Origin: Quillaja saponaria
Taxonomy: Eukaryota; Streptophyta; Magnoliopsida; Fabales; Quillajaceae
DNA length: 64,000 nucleotides
Assembly (NCBI GenBank): GCA_029379385.1
Contig: CM055606.1
Coordinates: 2,728,001 to 2,792,000, forward strand
Direction of reading: 5' to 3'
The first letter of the stretch is position 1. Each line of letters begins with the position of its first letter. A program made the translations under genes and the position numbers. The notes beneath the pieces were generated by a model, which saw only the letters and a program-made list of their open reading frames with translations, ran no database searches and had not been told where the DNA came from. Positions 33,619 to 46,380 of the stretch are shown here, in pieces.

Positions 33619-36063
33619 ACTACTCAACTCAACTCAACTAAGCCTAAAAATCCCAAACTAGTTGGGGTCGGCTATATGAATCCTTTTCCTCCATTCGCAT
33701 CGATCCAAGACAAGATTTTCCTTAATTCCTAGTACAGCCATATCTTTCTCGATGACTGTCCCCCATGTAAGTTTCGGTCTCCCCTTTCCCCGTCTAACAC
33801 CTGGCACCTGGACCATGTCACCTTGCTTAACTACTGCGTCCATTGGCCGACGTTGGATGTGTCCAAACCAACGTAGACGATTCTCCCTCATTTTCTCCTC
33901 AATAGGTGCTACTTCCACCTTCCTACGAATCTCCTCATTTCTTATTCTATCATTTCTTGTATGTCCTGTCATCCATCTTAACATTCTCATTTCGGCTACT
34001 CCCATCTTATGCGAATGTTGCTTCTTAACTGCCCAACATTCGGTACCATACAACATAGCTGGTCTCACTGCCGCCTTATAAAATTTCCCTTTCAATCTAT
34101 TTGGGATTTTAGGATCACATAAAACTCCCGAAGCACTCCGCCACTTCACCCACCCTGCCTTAATCCTATGGTTTACATCATGCTCAATTGCACCATCTTT
34201 TTGTATAAATGACCCTAAATACTTAAACACATCCTTGGTAGGGATTGTCTGACCGTCTAAAATTATATCATTCGGGCCTCCTCTAGTTTTACTGAAATTG
34301 CACTCCATATATTCAGTTTTTGTCCGACTCAATCTAAGGCCTTTAGATTCTAACGCGTTCCGCCACATTTCTAGTTTAGAATTTAAACCTTCCCTAGTTT
34401 CGTCTACCAACACAATATCATCGGCAAACAACATGCACCAAGGAGCCCTATCTTGGATATTATAGGTGAGTTCATCCATGACTAACGTAAATAGGTAAGG
34501 ACTTAAGGATGAACCTTGGTGAACACCTATCGTGATCGGGAACTCTCCAGTCATACCATCTACAGTCCGCACCCTAGTCATTACTCCTTCATACATATCT
34601 TTAATAACTTCTACATATTTAGTTGGGACCTTTTTCTTCTCGAGTACCCACCACAAGACTTGTCTTGGCACCTTATCATACGCTTTTTCTAGATCAATAA
34701 AGACCATGTGAAGATCCTTTTTCTTTTCTCTATATTTCTCCATTAATCTCCTAAGTAGAAAAATAGCCTCCATTGTAGATCTTCCAGGCATAAAACCAAA
34801 TTGATTCTCAGAAACTACAGTCTCATTCCTAAGCCTATGCTCAATCACTCTCTCCCACAGTTTCATTGTATGGCTAATAAGTTTTATACCTCGATAATTC
34901 GAACAACTTTGAATATCTCCTTTATTCTTATAAATAGGGATTAAAGTACTCTTCCTCCACTCATCTGGCATTTTCTTGGTTACTAAAATCTTGTTAAAAA
35001 GATTTGTAAGCCAAGTTACTCCAATATCTCCTAGGCATCTCCAAACTTCTATTGGAATATCATCTGGGCCCAAAGCCTTACCATTCTTCATCTTATGCAT
35101 AGCTTCTTTAACCTCCTGAGCTCTAATCCTACGAACAAATCGCCGGTTCGTATCATCAAAGGTGACATCAAGGTCTCCAAAATCACCCCTTGACTCTTCA
35201 TTAAATAAAGTATCGAAATAAGTTTGCCATCTCTCATTAATCTCATCTTCCTTAACTAAAACCCTATCAGCCTCATCCTTAATGCACTTAATACGAATTA
35301 GGTCTTTAGTTCGTCTTTCCCTTTGCTTGGCAATCCTATAGATATCTTTCTCTCCATCCTTTGTCTCTAACTTTTGGTAAAGTCCTTCGCAAGCCTTGCC
35401 TCTGGCTTCCCTAACCGCTTTCTTAGCATCTTTCCTAGCTTGTCTAAAACATTTATAATTATCTTCATTTCTACACTTGTGTAATCTTTTATAACACTCT
35501 TTTTTAGCTTTAATAGCTTGTTGAACTTCTTCATTCCACCACCATGTCTCCTTAGTCGGAGGTCCACGTCCTCTACTTTCTCCTAACACCTCTCTAGCCG
35601 TATTCCTGATACGACTCGCCATCTCATCCCAAATCATGTTAGGCTCACCCTCCACCCTCCAAGGATCACCCTGTAACATTTTATCTTTAAAAAGAGTCAT
35701 CTTCCCTCCATTCAAATTCCACCATCTAGTCTTAATACACTTATTACTTCTATACTTTTGCTTCCGCCACTTAACGCCAACATCCACAACCATAAGTTTA
35801 TGCTGAGACACTAAACACTCGCCGGGTAAAACCTTACAATCCTTACAAACAGCTCTATCAACCTTTCTAGTCATAACAAAATCTATTTGGCTCTTATTCG
35901 GCCCGCTACTAAAGGTGATTAAGTGCGACTCTCGTTTCTTAAAGAACGTGTTAGCTAAAATCAGGTCATACGCAACTGCAAAATCTAAAATAGACTCTCC
36001 ACCCTCATTCTTAACGCCATAACCATATCCTCCATGTACGCGCTCAAAGCCCTCATTAGTACT
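33619..36063 (-). mobile_element. RTE-clade LINE, 5'-truncated copy 1
   Basis: A 2445-bp non-LTR retrotransposon in minus orientation, bracketed by a perfect 19-bp target-site duplication. Its 3' end is not poly(A) but a (TTGAG)n tail: on the plus strand actactcaactcaactcaac at 33619-33638. The start at 36063 aligns with about 48570 in the second copy, so roughly the first 725 bp (5'UTR and most of the endonuclease) are missing. Simple-repeat 3' tails are characteristic of the RTE clade. Confidence 0.92.
33658..36063 (-). CDS. RTE-type endonuclease/reverse transcriptase ORF, N-terminally truncated but open
   Basis: The frame is open for 801 codons from the truncation point to the stop at 33658; the first ATG is at 35874. 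The N-terminal part ([20 protein letters not shown], then IDFV) is the end of an exonuclease-endonuclease-phosphatase domain. The reverse transcriptase carries [13 protein letters not shown] (motif A), [13 protein letters not shown] (motif B) and [14 protein letters not shown] (motif C, FADD at 34417-34428). A C-terminal region with [12 protein letters not shown] follows. No stop or frameshift interrupts it. With most of the endonuclease gone it is unlikely to mobilise itself. The relationship to proteins often mislabelled craniofacial development protein 2-like in plant annotations is from memory. Confidence 0.9.
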   Translation of the reverse strand, partial: STNEGFERVHGGYGYGVKNEGGESILDFAVAYDLILANTFFKKRESHLITFSSGPNKSQIDFVMTRKVDRAVCKDCKVLPGECLVSQHKLMVVDVGVKWRKQKYRSNKCIKTRWWNLNGGKMTLFKDKMLQGDPWRVEGEPNMIWDEMASRIRNTAREVLGESRGRGPPTKETWWWNEEVQQAIKAKKECYKRLHKCRNEDNYKCFRQARKDAKKAVREARGKACEGLYQKLETKDGEKDIYRIAKQRERRTKDLIRIKCIKDEADRVLVKEDEINERWQTYFDTLFNEESRGDFGDLDVTFDDTNRRFVRRIRAQEVKEAMHKMKNGKALGPDDIPIEVWRCLGDIGVTWLTNLFNKILVTKKMPDEWRKSTLIPIYKNKGDIQSCSNYRGIKLISHTMKLWERVIEHRLRNETVVSENQFGFMPGRSTMEAIFLLRRLMEKYREKKKDLHMVFIDLEKAYDKVPRQVLWWVLEKKKVPTKYVEVIKDMYEGVMTRVRTVDGMTGEFPITIGVHQGSSLSPYLFTLVMDELTYNIQDRAPWCMLFADDIVLVDETREGLNSKLEMWRNALESKGLRLSRTKTEYMECNFSKTRGGPNDIILDGQTIPTKDVFKYLGSFIQKDGAIEHDVNHRIKAGWVKWRSASGVLCDPKIPNRLKGKFYKAAVRPAMLYGTECWAVKKQHSHKMGVAEMRMLRWMTGHTRNDRIRNEEIRRKVEVAPIEEKMRENRLRWFGHIQRRPMDAVVKQGDMVQVPGVRRGKGRPKLTWGTVIEKDMAVLGIKENLVLDRCEWRKRIHIADPN

Positions 36064-36082
36064 TCTGGAGACAATGATTTCT
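36064..36082. repeat. Target-site duplication, 5' side of RTE LINE copy 1
   Basis: Second copy of the 19-bp duplication described at 33600-33618. Confidence 0.93.
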
Positions 36083-37680
36083 CAAAATATAATTATATAT
36101 ATATTTCTTAAAATGTTACATGTGAAAAAAAAAAAAAAAAAATTATTACGTATATAATTTTTGAAAAGTCAAATTTTATTGTTGGAAAGACAGTAATTAG
36201 GAATGTGGAGTTGAAACCTAAACCGTTGATTTTTTTATTTTATTTTTTTTAAATTAACATTAACTTACTTCACCTTCTAAAGTGCAAAGTGCTATCATCA
36301 TCCTATAAGGAAAACCAAATAAATATTTCTCAACCAAATTGTCATCCCAAAAAAACTATACAAACACTACTAATTAGCTTCAAATATTATTATTATTTTT
36401 AAAATTAGCTTCAAATATATACATATATATATATTTCTTTTTTTTGTTGGGTGAAACTTAAGAAATGAAGCTCATGAATTTTATTTGTACATCCAAAAAT
36501 CTAAACACATTCTTTTTTTATACATATATTTTTACACACTTCGTACACCTCTAGAATTTGGGCCCCTTCGGCTGTGCGTCTGGGCCTGCAGGATCCGCAG
36601 CCTAGGATGCCCTAAACTTGTAGGCTTTGTATTAAAAACAAATTAAAATTTATATTGGAGTTTGAATGTTGTATTAGATTGAAACCAATATTAAAAATTT
36701 ATAAGTAAAAATATACAAATTTTCTAATTTTAGCTAAGGTGATATATATATTTTTTATTGAAATAGTTAAACTTACATAAATTTTTTAATCTTGGCGTCA
36801 ATAATATGTTTTTAATTATTATTAAAATAAACATAAATTTACTCGATATATATAATTTTCATCATTTTTTCCAACTAAATAAAAATTTTCATTTTTATTT
36901 TTTTCTAAGCAACAATCTCAATATGGTATTCAAACTAATACAAATTAAGAATAAATAAATTAATGAACAAATCAATTTGTACTTGTACCTGAATTTAATA
37001 AGAAAAAAATATATCAAAATCCATTGAATTATTAAAAAAAAAATGGTCTATAAATAGTTTTTGTTTTCTTCTCAATAAAGAATATTTTAATATAAAATGT
37101 TAAAGGATCCAAATCAGGATACAACTAAAAAGTTTTTATATTAAAAGAGCCAAAAATAAAATTAACTCTAAATAAAAAATAAAACAAGAGCAAGCAGGCT
37201 GGGGAGGAAAAGGCTGTGTTTTGTTTCTCTTCAGGGACTCTCAACCATTCCGGATCCAATTTCGCTGCGACCCGAGTTTCGGGAGATCAAGGACGCGTTT
37301 TCAAATTTCTTTCCCTTTTTTTTTTTTTTTACCATTCTCTTTTCTTGTAATCCAAGCCTTGTCCAACTTTTTCTATTTTATCCCTTTCTCTCTTTTCCTG
37401 TAATCCCCCTAACGATCAATTTTCTCTCTCTCTTTTTTTATTTATTTATTTATTTTTTAAATCTGACAGTTAGCAACAGGCCTAATGGTTAGATTTTCAT
37501 TTTCTTTGGACTTATTTACAACTCTATAAATACCACAATTCTTTCACCAAATTCACTATTTTCTTCAAATTCATCTCTCACCTATGTGAAGATCAATTGT
37601 CAATTTTTTCACTTTGAATAATTTGATTTGTTTTGTCATTTTATTTTGTAAATTCACTTTAAGTAACTTAGATTGCTATT
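36083..37680. other. AT-rich intergenic region before a Harbinger relic
   Basis: Mostly AT-rich. Two less AT-rich islands stand out, 36545-36615 and 37190-37300. The second may be the leader of the transposase relic that follows. No ORF is assignable. Confidence 0.4.
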
Positions 37681-38845
37681 ATGGCATCACTATATGATAT
37701 TGCAAATGAAATTAAGGAGAATGATAACCTTTTTTCTTACAACCACATCATTAATTGTTGCATCACATGCTTCTCAATACATTGAAAAATATCTTACAAA
37801 AACAACTTGTAGAAACTTGCGACAAACATGACTCATGTGGGTAGAAGAAGTTTTGCAAGGTAATCCTATTTGTTGTCATGAAAATTTTAGGATAAAGATA
37901 CCATAATTCTTGAGATTGTGTCGAGTTCTCGAACAAAGGTATCAACTTAAACCACCAAAATGTATGCAAATTGAGGAAATGGTTGCTATGTTTATGTATT
38001 TGGTAGGAAAAGGAGCTTCAAATCACATGTTACTAGAAAGGATGCAACACTCTAGAGAGACAATATCTATGTTGTTTAAGCTTTTATTGCATAGTGTTAG
38101 CCATTGACGTCAAGCCACTTGATCTTGAATTTAGATCTATTCCAATAGAATAAAGAGACGATTGACGATACATGACTTTCTTTCAACATTGTATTGGTGC
38201 CATAGACAATACTCATATAGTGTGTCATGTTCCTTATGATAGGCAAGCAGAATTTATTCGAAGAAAAAGATATGTGAAGCAAAATATGATGACAGCTTGT
38301 GACTTTAATTTGTGCTTCACTTATGTTTTAGCAGGATGGGCAGATATTGCTCACGACAGCAGAGTACTTGGAGAAGCCTTGAATAGTTGTTCGTCTAATT
38401 TTTCAAGTCCAACTCTCAGTCAATACTATTTGGTTGATTAAGGAGGCATGATAGATGGATTTGTTCCACTGTACAAATGTGAAGGATATCATCTTTTACA
38501 CTTTCAAGACACCACAACATGTCCAAAGAATAAAAGGGAAATTTTCAATTACAATCATTCATGTTTAAGGTGTGTAGTTGAGAGAGTATTTGGAATTTGG
38601 AAGAAATGTTTTGTTATTTTGCGAGACATGTCCACATATTTCTTTTTAAACAAGAAGTAAGTATCTTAATTGCTAGCAAGACCCTGCATAATTTCATTAG
38701 AAGAGAAGTTTATGGTGATTTAGAGTTTCAATCTTGTGATAATGATTTTGATCTTTTATCAGATTTTTTACGGAGGAGTACCTTAGAGAAAGAAAATTTC
38801 AGAGACTTAGACTATATGAAGGTCCAATGGCTTTTCCACAACTAG
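37681..38845 (+). pseudogene. PIF/Harbinger transposase pseudogene (HARBI1-like DDE nuclease)
   Basis: Reading through frame changes gives MASLYDIANEIKENDN, then WVEEVLQGNPICCHENF, IEEMVAMFMYLVGKGASNHM, FFQHCIGAIDNTHIVCHVP, TYVLAGWADIAHDSRVL, YYLVD, RCVVERVFGIWKKCFVIL and SKTLHNFIRREVYG. These are in the order of a Harbinger-type transposase, including the three acidic positions of the DDE core: D of GAID, D of HDSR, and E of ERVFG. Stops or frameshifts lie near 37780, 37828, 37905, 38150, 38440 and 38660, so it is inactive. A Harbinger-like right terminus (ccaaatggaccc followed by tta) is at 39272-39286; I found no matching left terminus. Confidence 0.85.
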
Positions 38846-39336
38846 GCTCAATAGTAGAGTTCTGTGTTAATATAAAAGATAAACTTAAAGATGGTTATTG
38901 TTGAACTTTATAGTTTTATTTATATGTAAAAAATTAAAAATAAATATTAGTCTTATTTTGTAATTTTCAATGGTAAATGTCATTTTAATTACGTACTATT
39001 TTTCATTAAATATGTTATTTACTATAATAATAAAAAGTTAATTAATTAAAATTGAAACTGAATCAAAAAATTAATTTCAATTAAAATTAAAAATTGAATA
39101 AAAATAATTTAATTTTAAAACATAATAAATAAATATTCATTTCCATAATTTATACACAAATATATTTTTCAAACCATGGTCACAAACCACATATTTTTGG
39201 ACAACCCAAACACACACTTAAATGGTGACAAGGTGGAGAAAATAGTCTATGATCCCCATCTTGCCATCAAACCAAATGGACCCTTAGATGGTTATTTTTA
39301 TTAGGAAAATATGTGCTTCAAATGAGCTTTTAGGTA

Positions 39337-39694
39337 GGGTTGGAATTCGAATTGAATAATTTAGAATAGTGCATTATTCAAATTCGAATTTGAATTCTTG
39401 TACTCAAATTTGAACATAAACTGAAAGTCGAGTTCGAATTTTCGAACTCAAATTTGGATAAAATATTAAATTCGAACTCAAATTTGAATAAAAAATTCAA
39501 ATTCAAACTCAAATTTTAAAATATTCAAAATTTTTAGGGTATTTTGGTGAAAAAAATTAAAAAATAGTATTTTATTTATTTAAACTTTTTAATTAAAAAA
39601 TATTATCTCTAATAATTTAAATTCGAATATTGAATTGAATAATCTATCATCCAAATTCAATTTTTTTAATTCGAACTGGATTTGAATTCCACCC
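39337..39694. repeat. 358-bp element with inverted ends, GAATTCGAAT-rich
   Basis: The left end gggttggaattcgaattgaa and the right end (reverse complement gggtggaattcaaatccag) form an imperfect inverted repeat. The interior is packed with attcgaactcaaatttg-type motifs, themselves near palindromes. It resembles a short non-autonomous foldback or MITE-like element; the family is unknown. Confidence 0.5.
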
Positions 39695-41048
39695 TTTTTT
39701 GTTCAAAACAAGTGAATCCAATCTCCAAATGTGAGAGTTGGCTCAAAGATATAAGAAAAAAAAGTAAGGATAAGTCCTACTTTTCCAATGACATTTCAAA
39801 TAAGTCATATAATAAATTTTTATTTTCCACAACTCCTACTTTTAAATTTTTCTTCCAAATAAATCCTAAATTTTATTTTAACATTTTTATACCATTTTTA
39901 CCCTTATTTTTTATTTTAAATTTTAAATTTAAATATTAATTAAGTAGACTAACTTTTAAAAAGTCCATTATTTAATTTAGAAAAATCAACTTATTATATA
40001 ATCATTAATGATAATTAGTAGAAAAATCAACTTATTAAATAATCATTAATGAAAAAATAAAAAATCTGAAAATTAATAAAAAGTTGTCATTACCTCTCCT
40101 TTCATATTTTTCCTAGAAACATTAAAAAAATTATTTTATTTTCAAATTCAATTTTAATTGTTATCAATTTTTTCATGAAGAGAACTAAAAATAAGTAAAT
40201 CTAGATTCATTTCTTAAAAAATTTAATAAATAACAAGTGAAAATCATATAAACCTAATATTTAACTATATTAGAGGGATGATGAATTTTTATTAATTTTA
40301 AAAGATTTATTCTTCTAATAATTATTAAATTATAAATTTTAATTTTTTAAATTAAATAATATATTTTTTGAAAAATTAATCCACTTAATTAATATTACTA
40401 ATTTAATACTAAAAATAAAAAAAGATATAAAAAGGTAATATGAAACATAGGACTTATTTAAAAAATAAAATTTAAAGTGAGAATTGTAGAAAATAAAAAT
40501 ATATTATATAACTTATTTGAAATCTTAAAGAAAAAATAAAACTTGTACTTACTTTTCCCAATATATGACCGAGTAATAATCCTTTTGTGCCACCGAAGGA
40601 CCAGAGTTAAATTAGACATGTGTAACTACATGTATTTCCCAATATATTAGAAAATATAAAATCATAATTCTCCCAATCTACATAATGTTTACTTTTTTCT
40701 TTTTCAATTAACATCCACAGACAGGAAAAAGAAAACAAAGAAAAAAGCCAAATGCAAGTGGGGATTTTTCCCTTTACACTAACAAAAGAAGAAAAAGAAA
40801 AAGAAAACAAAGGAAAGAAATATGACACATCCTTCCCTTTTAACACTCCTCAACTAAACATAGGAAAAAACATATCCTTCCTTCCATTCCCACCCCTTCT
40901 CTTCTTAAGACATCCAAACAAACGAAAGGACAACCACAGTACATGCTTATATTTCCTCTCCTTTCTTCTTTTACTAAACCCCTATCCTTTTCTTGTTTAT
41001 TTCCTTTCTAAACACTCTAGGAGGGGTGACAAACCTACCGCCATTCAT
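39695..41048. other. AT-rich region downstream of the NINJA-family gene
   Basis: No gene supported. The last few hundred bases are probably the 3'UTR of the minus-strand gene ending at 41049. Confidence 0.45.
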
Positions 41049-44000
41049 CTAAAAGGAAATAGAGGTAGAACAAACTTTGATTTGCCTCATTGGATTTGTC
41101 ACATCCTTGCCACCAGCATGCTTCACAAATTCTTCTGGCGTGAGAAAGTTACCATGGCAAACACATACAATACGTATATATCCTTTCAGATACTTGTAGA
41201 GAAAGCCTTCTATTCTCCTACCATTTGGACTACCTCCGGTTGTAGATACACTAGGCATCTTTTTCATTAAGTCCAGTCCATCATCTTGAATAATGCACGA
41301 ATTCAATTCCTTGGCCTTCTTCGCTGGATTTTCCAGATTAGATTCAGCAGGCCTTGTTTCCTTGGTGATGAGCATGGACTCCGTGCTCGGTGGCGTCTGT
41401 GAAGTAAAACATTTTCCTGTTTTAGCCAAAACCACCCAAAACGTGTATGAGATATATGGAATTTAATTATGAACATCTTCAATATTGGCAAAAAAAGCAT
41501 GAAAAGGGATTCAATGTCTAGGAAAGCAAAACTAGACCATAGATTCCTGGCTTCAAATATGAAGAACTTTGCATTGCAATTCCACAAATATATCAGTAAT
41601 CATATTGGTTAGCAAATGTCTTCAAGCTGGATCAGCAGCAAAAGTCTAATTATTATAGTTTGTAAGAAAGTTGAAACTGTTTGCAAAATCGAATGGATAT
41701 AATATTCCTGGTAATATTATTGTAGTCATTAAGAAAACTCCAATTAAAGAAAACAACTAGACACGTAAGGGTGTTTGCAACCAGTAGCATGTTATCTTAG
41801 ATATAGACTCATAAATAAATCAATAGAAGCTAAAAAACATAAAAGTAATTACAGAGGAGGACATGACGACTCTAGGCCATATCCATACAATGATTCTATA
41901 CTATAGGTACATGAATGTCTTCTGATTGTTATTCATCTATATAGTTATTTATAACTGCTGTGGAAACAAACTAGTCTGTGATCAGTCAAAAGTCAAAACA
42001 CATATGAGGAAGAACTCTACCAGATATTAACATACTTACCAAACTACAAAATTTTCAAACTTCAAAAATATCTAAATAATGCTTTGTTACATTAAGGAGG
42101 ACATTTCATTACCTGATACAGAGCTCCAACAATTGTTAGCTATAAAGTAATAGTCATTTATACATTATACAGCCATCTAAAATCCTAATCTTTTCTCTAT
42201 ATCTGCAGAAATCTATGTTTACATTATACAGCCATTCTTTTTCTTCAGGTCACTACACTTGCCTGTTGGTTGTAGTACTTATTTATATATAGAAAGTACA
42301 CATCAGTTTTTAAAGACAGATATTCATTTCAATTTCAACCCTAGAATGAGGTTCCCTACTTTTGTAATTAAAGAGAGCTCGAGTTTCTTAAATGTTTCAT
42401 TATTTCATTTTAAACAAATCATCAACTTTCTTTGTCAGTACTACAACTTCTCAAGGTTTCAGACCCTAACGAAGCAAGACAAATAATTCAAACTGGAGAC
42501 AATATATAGAGATAAAAAGGGGATGATCAATTGCAAAAGAAAATAAACAACATAACTCTAAAAGGACCTTCTGACTGTGGATTTAAAGTGAAAGCAGGTG
42601 ACATGAAAAGCCCGAGTAGATAAAGGGTAGATAAAGGATCATGCGCCAAACACAGATACACCTCCATGAGATATCGGTGCAGAATGTGTAGCGGTAAGCA
42701 TTTTATTATTATGTGGGTAGAAAACATATTATAAGAAGTACAAAGTACCAGAAGCCAGTATAAAACTATGAATACCAAGAACAGAAACATCCTCATGGCT
42801 TAAAGTTTGAGATTTTTGTCTTGGTGAACCATTGTCACTTCACCCTAGCTAAATGCCATCCATTATTCAAAATATTTTCGGATCATTCTACTTATTTTGT
42901 TAACAAGAATAAGTTTTCAAATTCAAGTGAAACTTTATTTATGTTACACATTTTCTGGATTGGATGTTTAGTTTTGTCGATATGCTGTTGTTATTAAATT
43001 CCTCTCAAAGACCAGGATTATTTGTTGTTACTTTCTTTTGTTTGTCGTACATTGTCGGATATTGTTTATCTCTTATCATTTAGCTATATGAGGACACACA
43101 TAACTGCTTTCTTCATTTGTCGCTACATTGTCAAATTCCATTTTCTTCCTTATTTCTTGCTATATGTGGCAAAATTTACCTTCTAATACAGGACAGACTT
43201 CTGATATTATTTTTTACTATCAATCTGACATCAGATTTCACTTTTACTAGTATCTCCATATTACACTTGTATTTTGAATATAATCTTGTTTTCCTGTTAT
43301 GAGTATCTTCTACTTGTTTTATGAATTATGATACTTTCGCGTGGAAATGGATTGTACTAATGCTACTCTTGTATCACGTTCTTGTTCCTATTGAAGTAAC
43401 ACTAACTATTCTCTTTTAATTCAGAAATGCACTTCTCTCATCCTTTATCGTTTTTATTAATTTTTAGCTTCCCTCCTCTTCCACATGTGCATGCATGGTC
43501 TCTTCTGATTCCTATACATACATTAAATCACCAAACTAAACCACTATATATGCCCTTTCCTTCCATGAATCATTAAATTGAACAATTTTTCGGGTTATTG
43601 ATAAATTACATGTAATTCACTAACAATTTTAGATACATTAAAAAGTAAGAATGCGAAAAATTAATTAGAATAAAAAATCTTTCACATTAAAGAGAATACT
43701 AATCATAATATCGAGACAAGAAAGTTGGTATATTCCGTATTCAAATTTTACGTCATTTTCTGTTATTTTCATTCATTCTCATTCCTCCTAACAATGTTTT
43801 AAGCTTAATAAGTAATATGGTGGCATTGAATTGTCAGTACCAAAATGCGTAATTCTTCCGAAAGTTTTGGGGTTTCTTATGATCATCGTGGTAAACAGTA
43901 TAAATTCCTTTTCAATTAGGTATACACGTCATTTTCTCTATTTGCGTCACAGATACCTCTTGATTGTGATTAACAGTAATACATTTGGACTTCTCACAGT

Positions 44001-45670
44001 GTCACAATCCTATATATATATATAAGAATCCCGCCTTCAAATTCATGCTCTATAGTGTGACACCCAAAGCAGCAAGCTTTTATTCAATCAATGGTGGTAA
44101 ACAGTAGAAATTCCTTTTCAATTAGGTATACACGTCATTTTCTCTATTTGCGTCACAGATACCTCTTGATTGTGATTAACAGTAATACATTTGGACTTCT
44201 CACGGTGTCAAAATCTTATATATATATATATATATAAGAACCCCGCCTTTGAATTCATGCTCTATATTGTGACAGCCAAAGCAGCAAGCTTTTATTCATG
44301 TTTTGAAGCAGATGATATTATTCCAAAACTAATTTGGCTGATTGTGAGTATCAATCTAAAACAAAATTGGGCTATCCTTTTCACAATGTCTTTATATATG
44401 TATTGTCATTCACAAAAAAGGTACATATTTCTACTAGATTGAATATATATCACTCATGTGTCACAATATATACTTCATATTTTGTGTGCATATACAATTA
44501 ATGAATTTACCTATTATGTGCCCACGGGCCACATGATAGTATGCCTACAAATGTAAATGACATGTAACTCTTTTTAACAATGACTGTTCATTCTTGTCAG
44601 CATTGCAGTAAAGGTGCTATGCATATATTTGAATTTAACCCACTTTTTTATATAGATAATAAAAACTAGATTTTGAAAATCAAACACAATATACTGGAAA
44701 ACACCAAATCATCAAGGAAAAAAAAAGTGCATCAAAGAATGCATAAGTATTTATGTCTTTATTGGCTTATTGCTTGCTACCTTATGTACTACAACAATAT
44801 CAACATAAGTATTCAAATTCAAGACTTCGATATTATAGGGCTAGTCATAAATAAGCAATTAAATTTTAATATCAAGTTTAAAAATAAGTACTCAAAGCAA
44901 AGATGATAAGGAAGAGAAAAATCAATACCTTCATATGCTGAATTCCCGGTAACAATTCCCTGCGATTGTTTGATCTTCTCCATAGCACGAGAGAATGCAG
45001 CACTCTTCAATACAGAAGCAGCCGCCCAAGCCACCATTTCAGATGGTAGTGTGCCCCTCCCTGTTTCAGCCACTGCTCGAAACTTTTCTTTCCCGTCTGT
45101 AGCATTAGATGCTGCATTAGCAGCTGGGTTTGCTGCTACAGTGAGTACCAATTCTTTGGCTGCCGCATTGGCTGTTTGGTTTGGTGCAGCAACGGCTACT
45201 TCTTTGGCTGCAGCTACTGCATTGGCTGTTCTGTTGGCTGCTGCCAATACAGCCAGCCTCTCCTTCGCTAACATCAACCTTCTAGCTGACTCAACTCCTT
45301 TCCTCTTCAATAACTCCCTGATGGTAACAGTCCCCTTCTTGGTCTTCACTGGCAACGAGGAAGATCTCTTTGAAGAAAGAAAAGAAGGATCTTGCTGAGG
45401 CCGAGGCTCATTCTCAACAGAAGCAGCTATCGATTTTGTCCCCATCCCAATTGAGGATGACCGAGTCAAAGTTTTCTCTTCACGCCTTTGACAATAAGGT
45501 AGACCTAAAGAGAGTTTTAGATTAAGGTCTAGTTGTTCGGAATTCATGGAAAATTGGGTATGGTTAGGTTTCTCAGGAAAAAATTTCTGCAAAACCTTTG
45601 ATGGGTTTTGACTGCCTTGCATGGAGAGGTTGGTTCCATCAACATTATGGTTTTGGTTTGCCTCAGCCAT
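41049..45670 (-). CDS. NINJA/AFP-family protein (EAR-motif transcriptional co-repressor adaptor)
   Basis: Two exons on the minus strand, 44929-45670 and 41049-41416, separated by a 3.5-kb intron; 1110 nt, 369 aa. NINJA and AFP proteins connect JAZ or ABI5-type regulators to TOPLESS. The EAR motif [11 protein letters not shown] sits at residues 47-57. The middle is basic ([15 protein letters not shown]) and then Ala/Asn-rich, with recurring [16 protein letters not shown] and ANPAANA motifs. The C-terminal domain (about 301-369) reads [20 protein letters not shown], then [20 protein letters not shown], which is the Jas-like domain that closes this family. The second exon must use the acceptor at 41417 (aaaacag) because the nearer ttcacag is out of frame. 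Which paralogue it is (NINJA, AFP or a shorter relative) is not settled. Confidence 0.9.
43888..44300. repeat. 206-bp tandem duplication inside the NINJA-family intron
   Basis: Copy 1 is 43888-44093 and copy 2 starts at 44094; both open with gtggtaaacagta and share ttttcaattaggtatacacg and tgattgtgattaacagtaat. They are highly similar, differing by scattered substitutions and by the length of an internal (TA)n tract (44011-44023 versus 44218-44236). Confidence 0.93.
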
Positions 45671-46380
45671 TGAAATTCAAAGAGAAGATGAAATAGTTTT
45701 GAATAAAGGGGGCTCCTTTATGTTTTCTTTGACAAAAACAAAGAAACAATCAGAAAGTTCGATTCAAAAATCTCATTGGGAAGCTCAAAATCAGAGTGAA
45801 TTTTATGTACAAAATGAAAAATTCAAACCCAAAACGCCAACACAGAAGAGAAAAACAGAGAAATCATGAGCTTAAGGGGAAGATGATGGGGTTGGAGAAT
45901 TGAGACCACCCACCAATAATTTCTTGCTTTGAAACTCGAGCAAGGATCACAAAGAACCCGTTTTGGTATTCTAAGAGAAAACAAAAAGAAACTGCAAAAC
46001 TCATGGATACGAGAGAGGAATTAATTGAGAAAATCTCAGACTTCATGTAGAATTTGAAAGAGTGAAATTTGACAACGCACGGAAAAATGTCCACGTGGTG
46101 ATGATTGGAGATACAAAAACTGAGTATGTCAAAGAATGAGGAAGAGAGAGAGAGACAAAGAGAGAGAGAGAGATAACAAAAGTGTAACCGTAAATTCAAA
46201 TAGCCTCCCTCTCTCTCCCTCTCTCTCTCTAACTCAATCCCTTTTCTCTCTCAGGCGCTACAAGTTGCAGAAAGCTCAATTCAGCTTCTCAAAAACCTGT
46301 CACTGGTTGTATCTCTGTGCTGGACAAATTTGTAATTCTCATAGAAGTTGGGGGTAATAAGGTGAAGTTAGTATTTCTTT
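45671..46380 (-). promoter_or_regulatory. Leader and promoter region of the NINJA-family gene with GA/CT tracts
   Basis: Upstream of the minus-strand ATG. Contains GAGA tracts at 46143-46173 followed by CT tracts at 46206-46230, forming an inverted (GA)n/(CT)n pair. A leader intron is possible but I could not fix it. Confidence 0.4.

Noticed and set aside
44970..45398. Plus-strand Ala-rich ORF opposite NINJA exon 1
   Set aside because: Shadow of the GCN/AAC-rich coding strand.
45621..46357. Short ORFs around the GA/CT tracts upstream of the NINJA-family gene
   Set aside because: Low-complexity translations of simple repeats, no conserved features.
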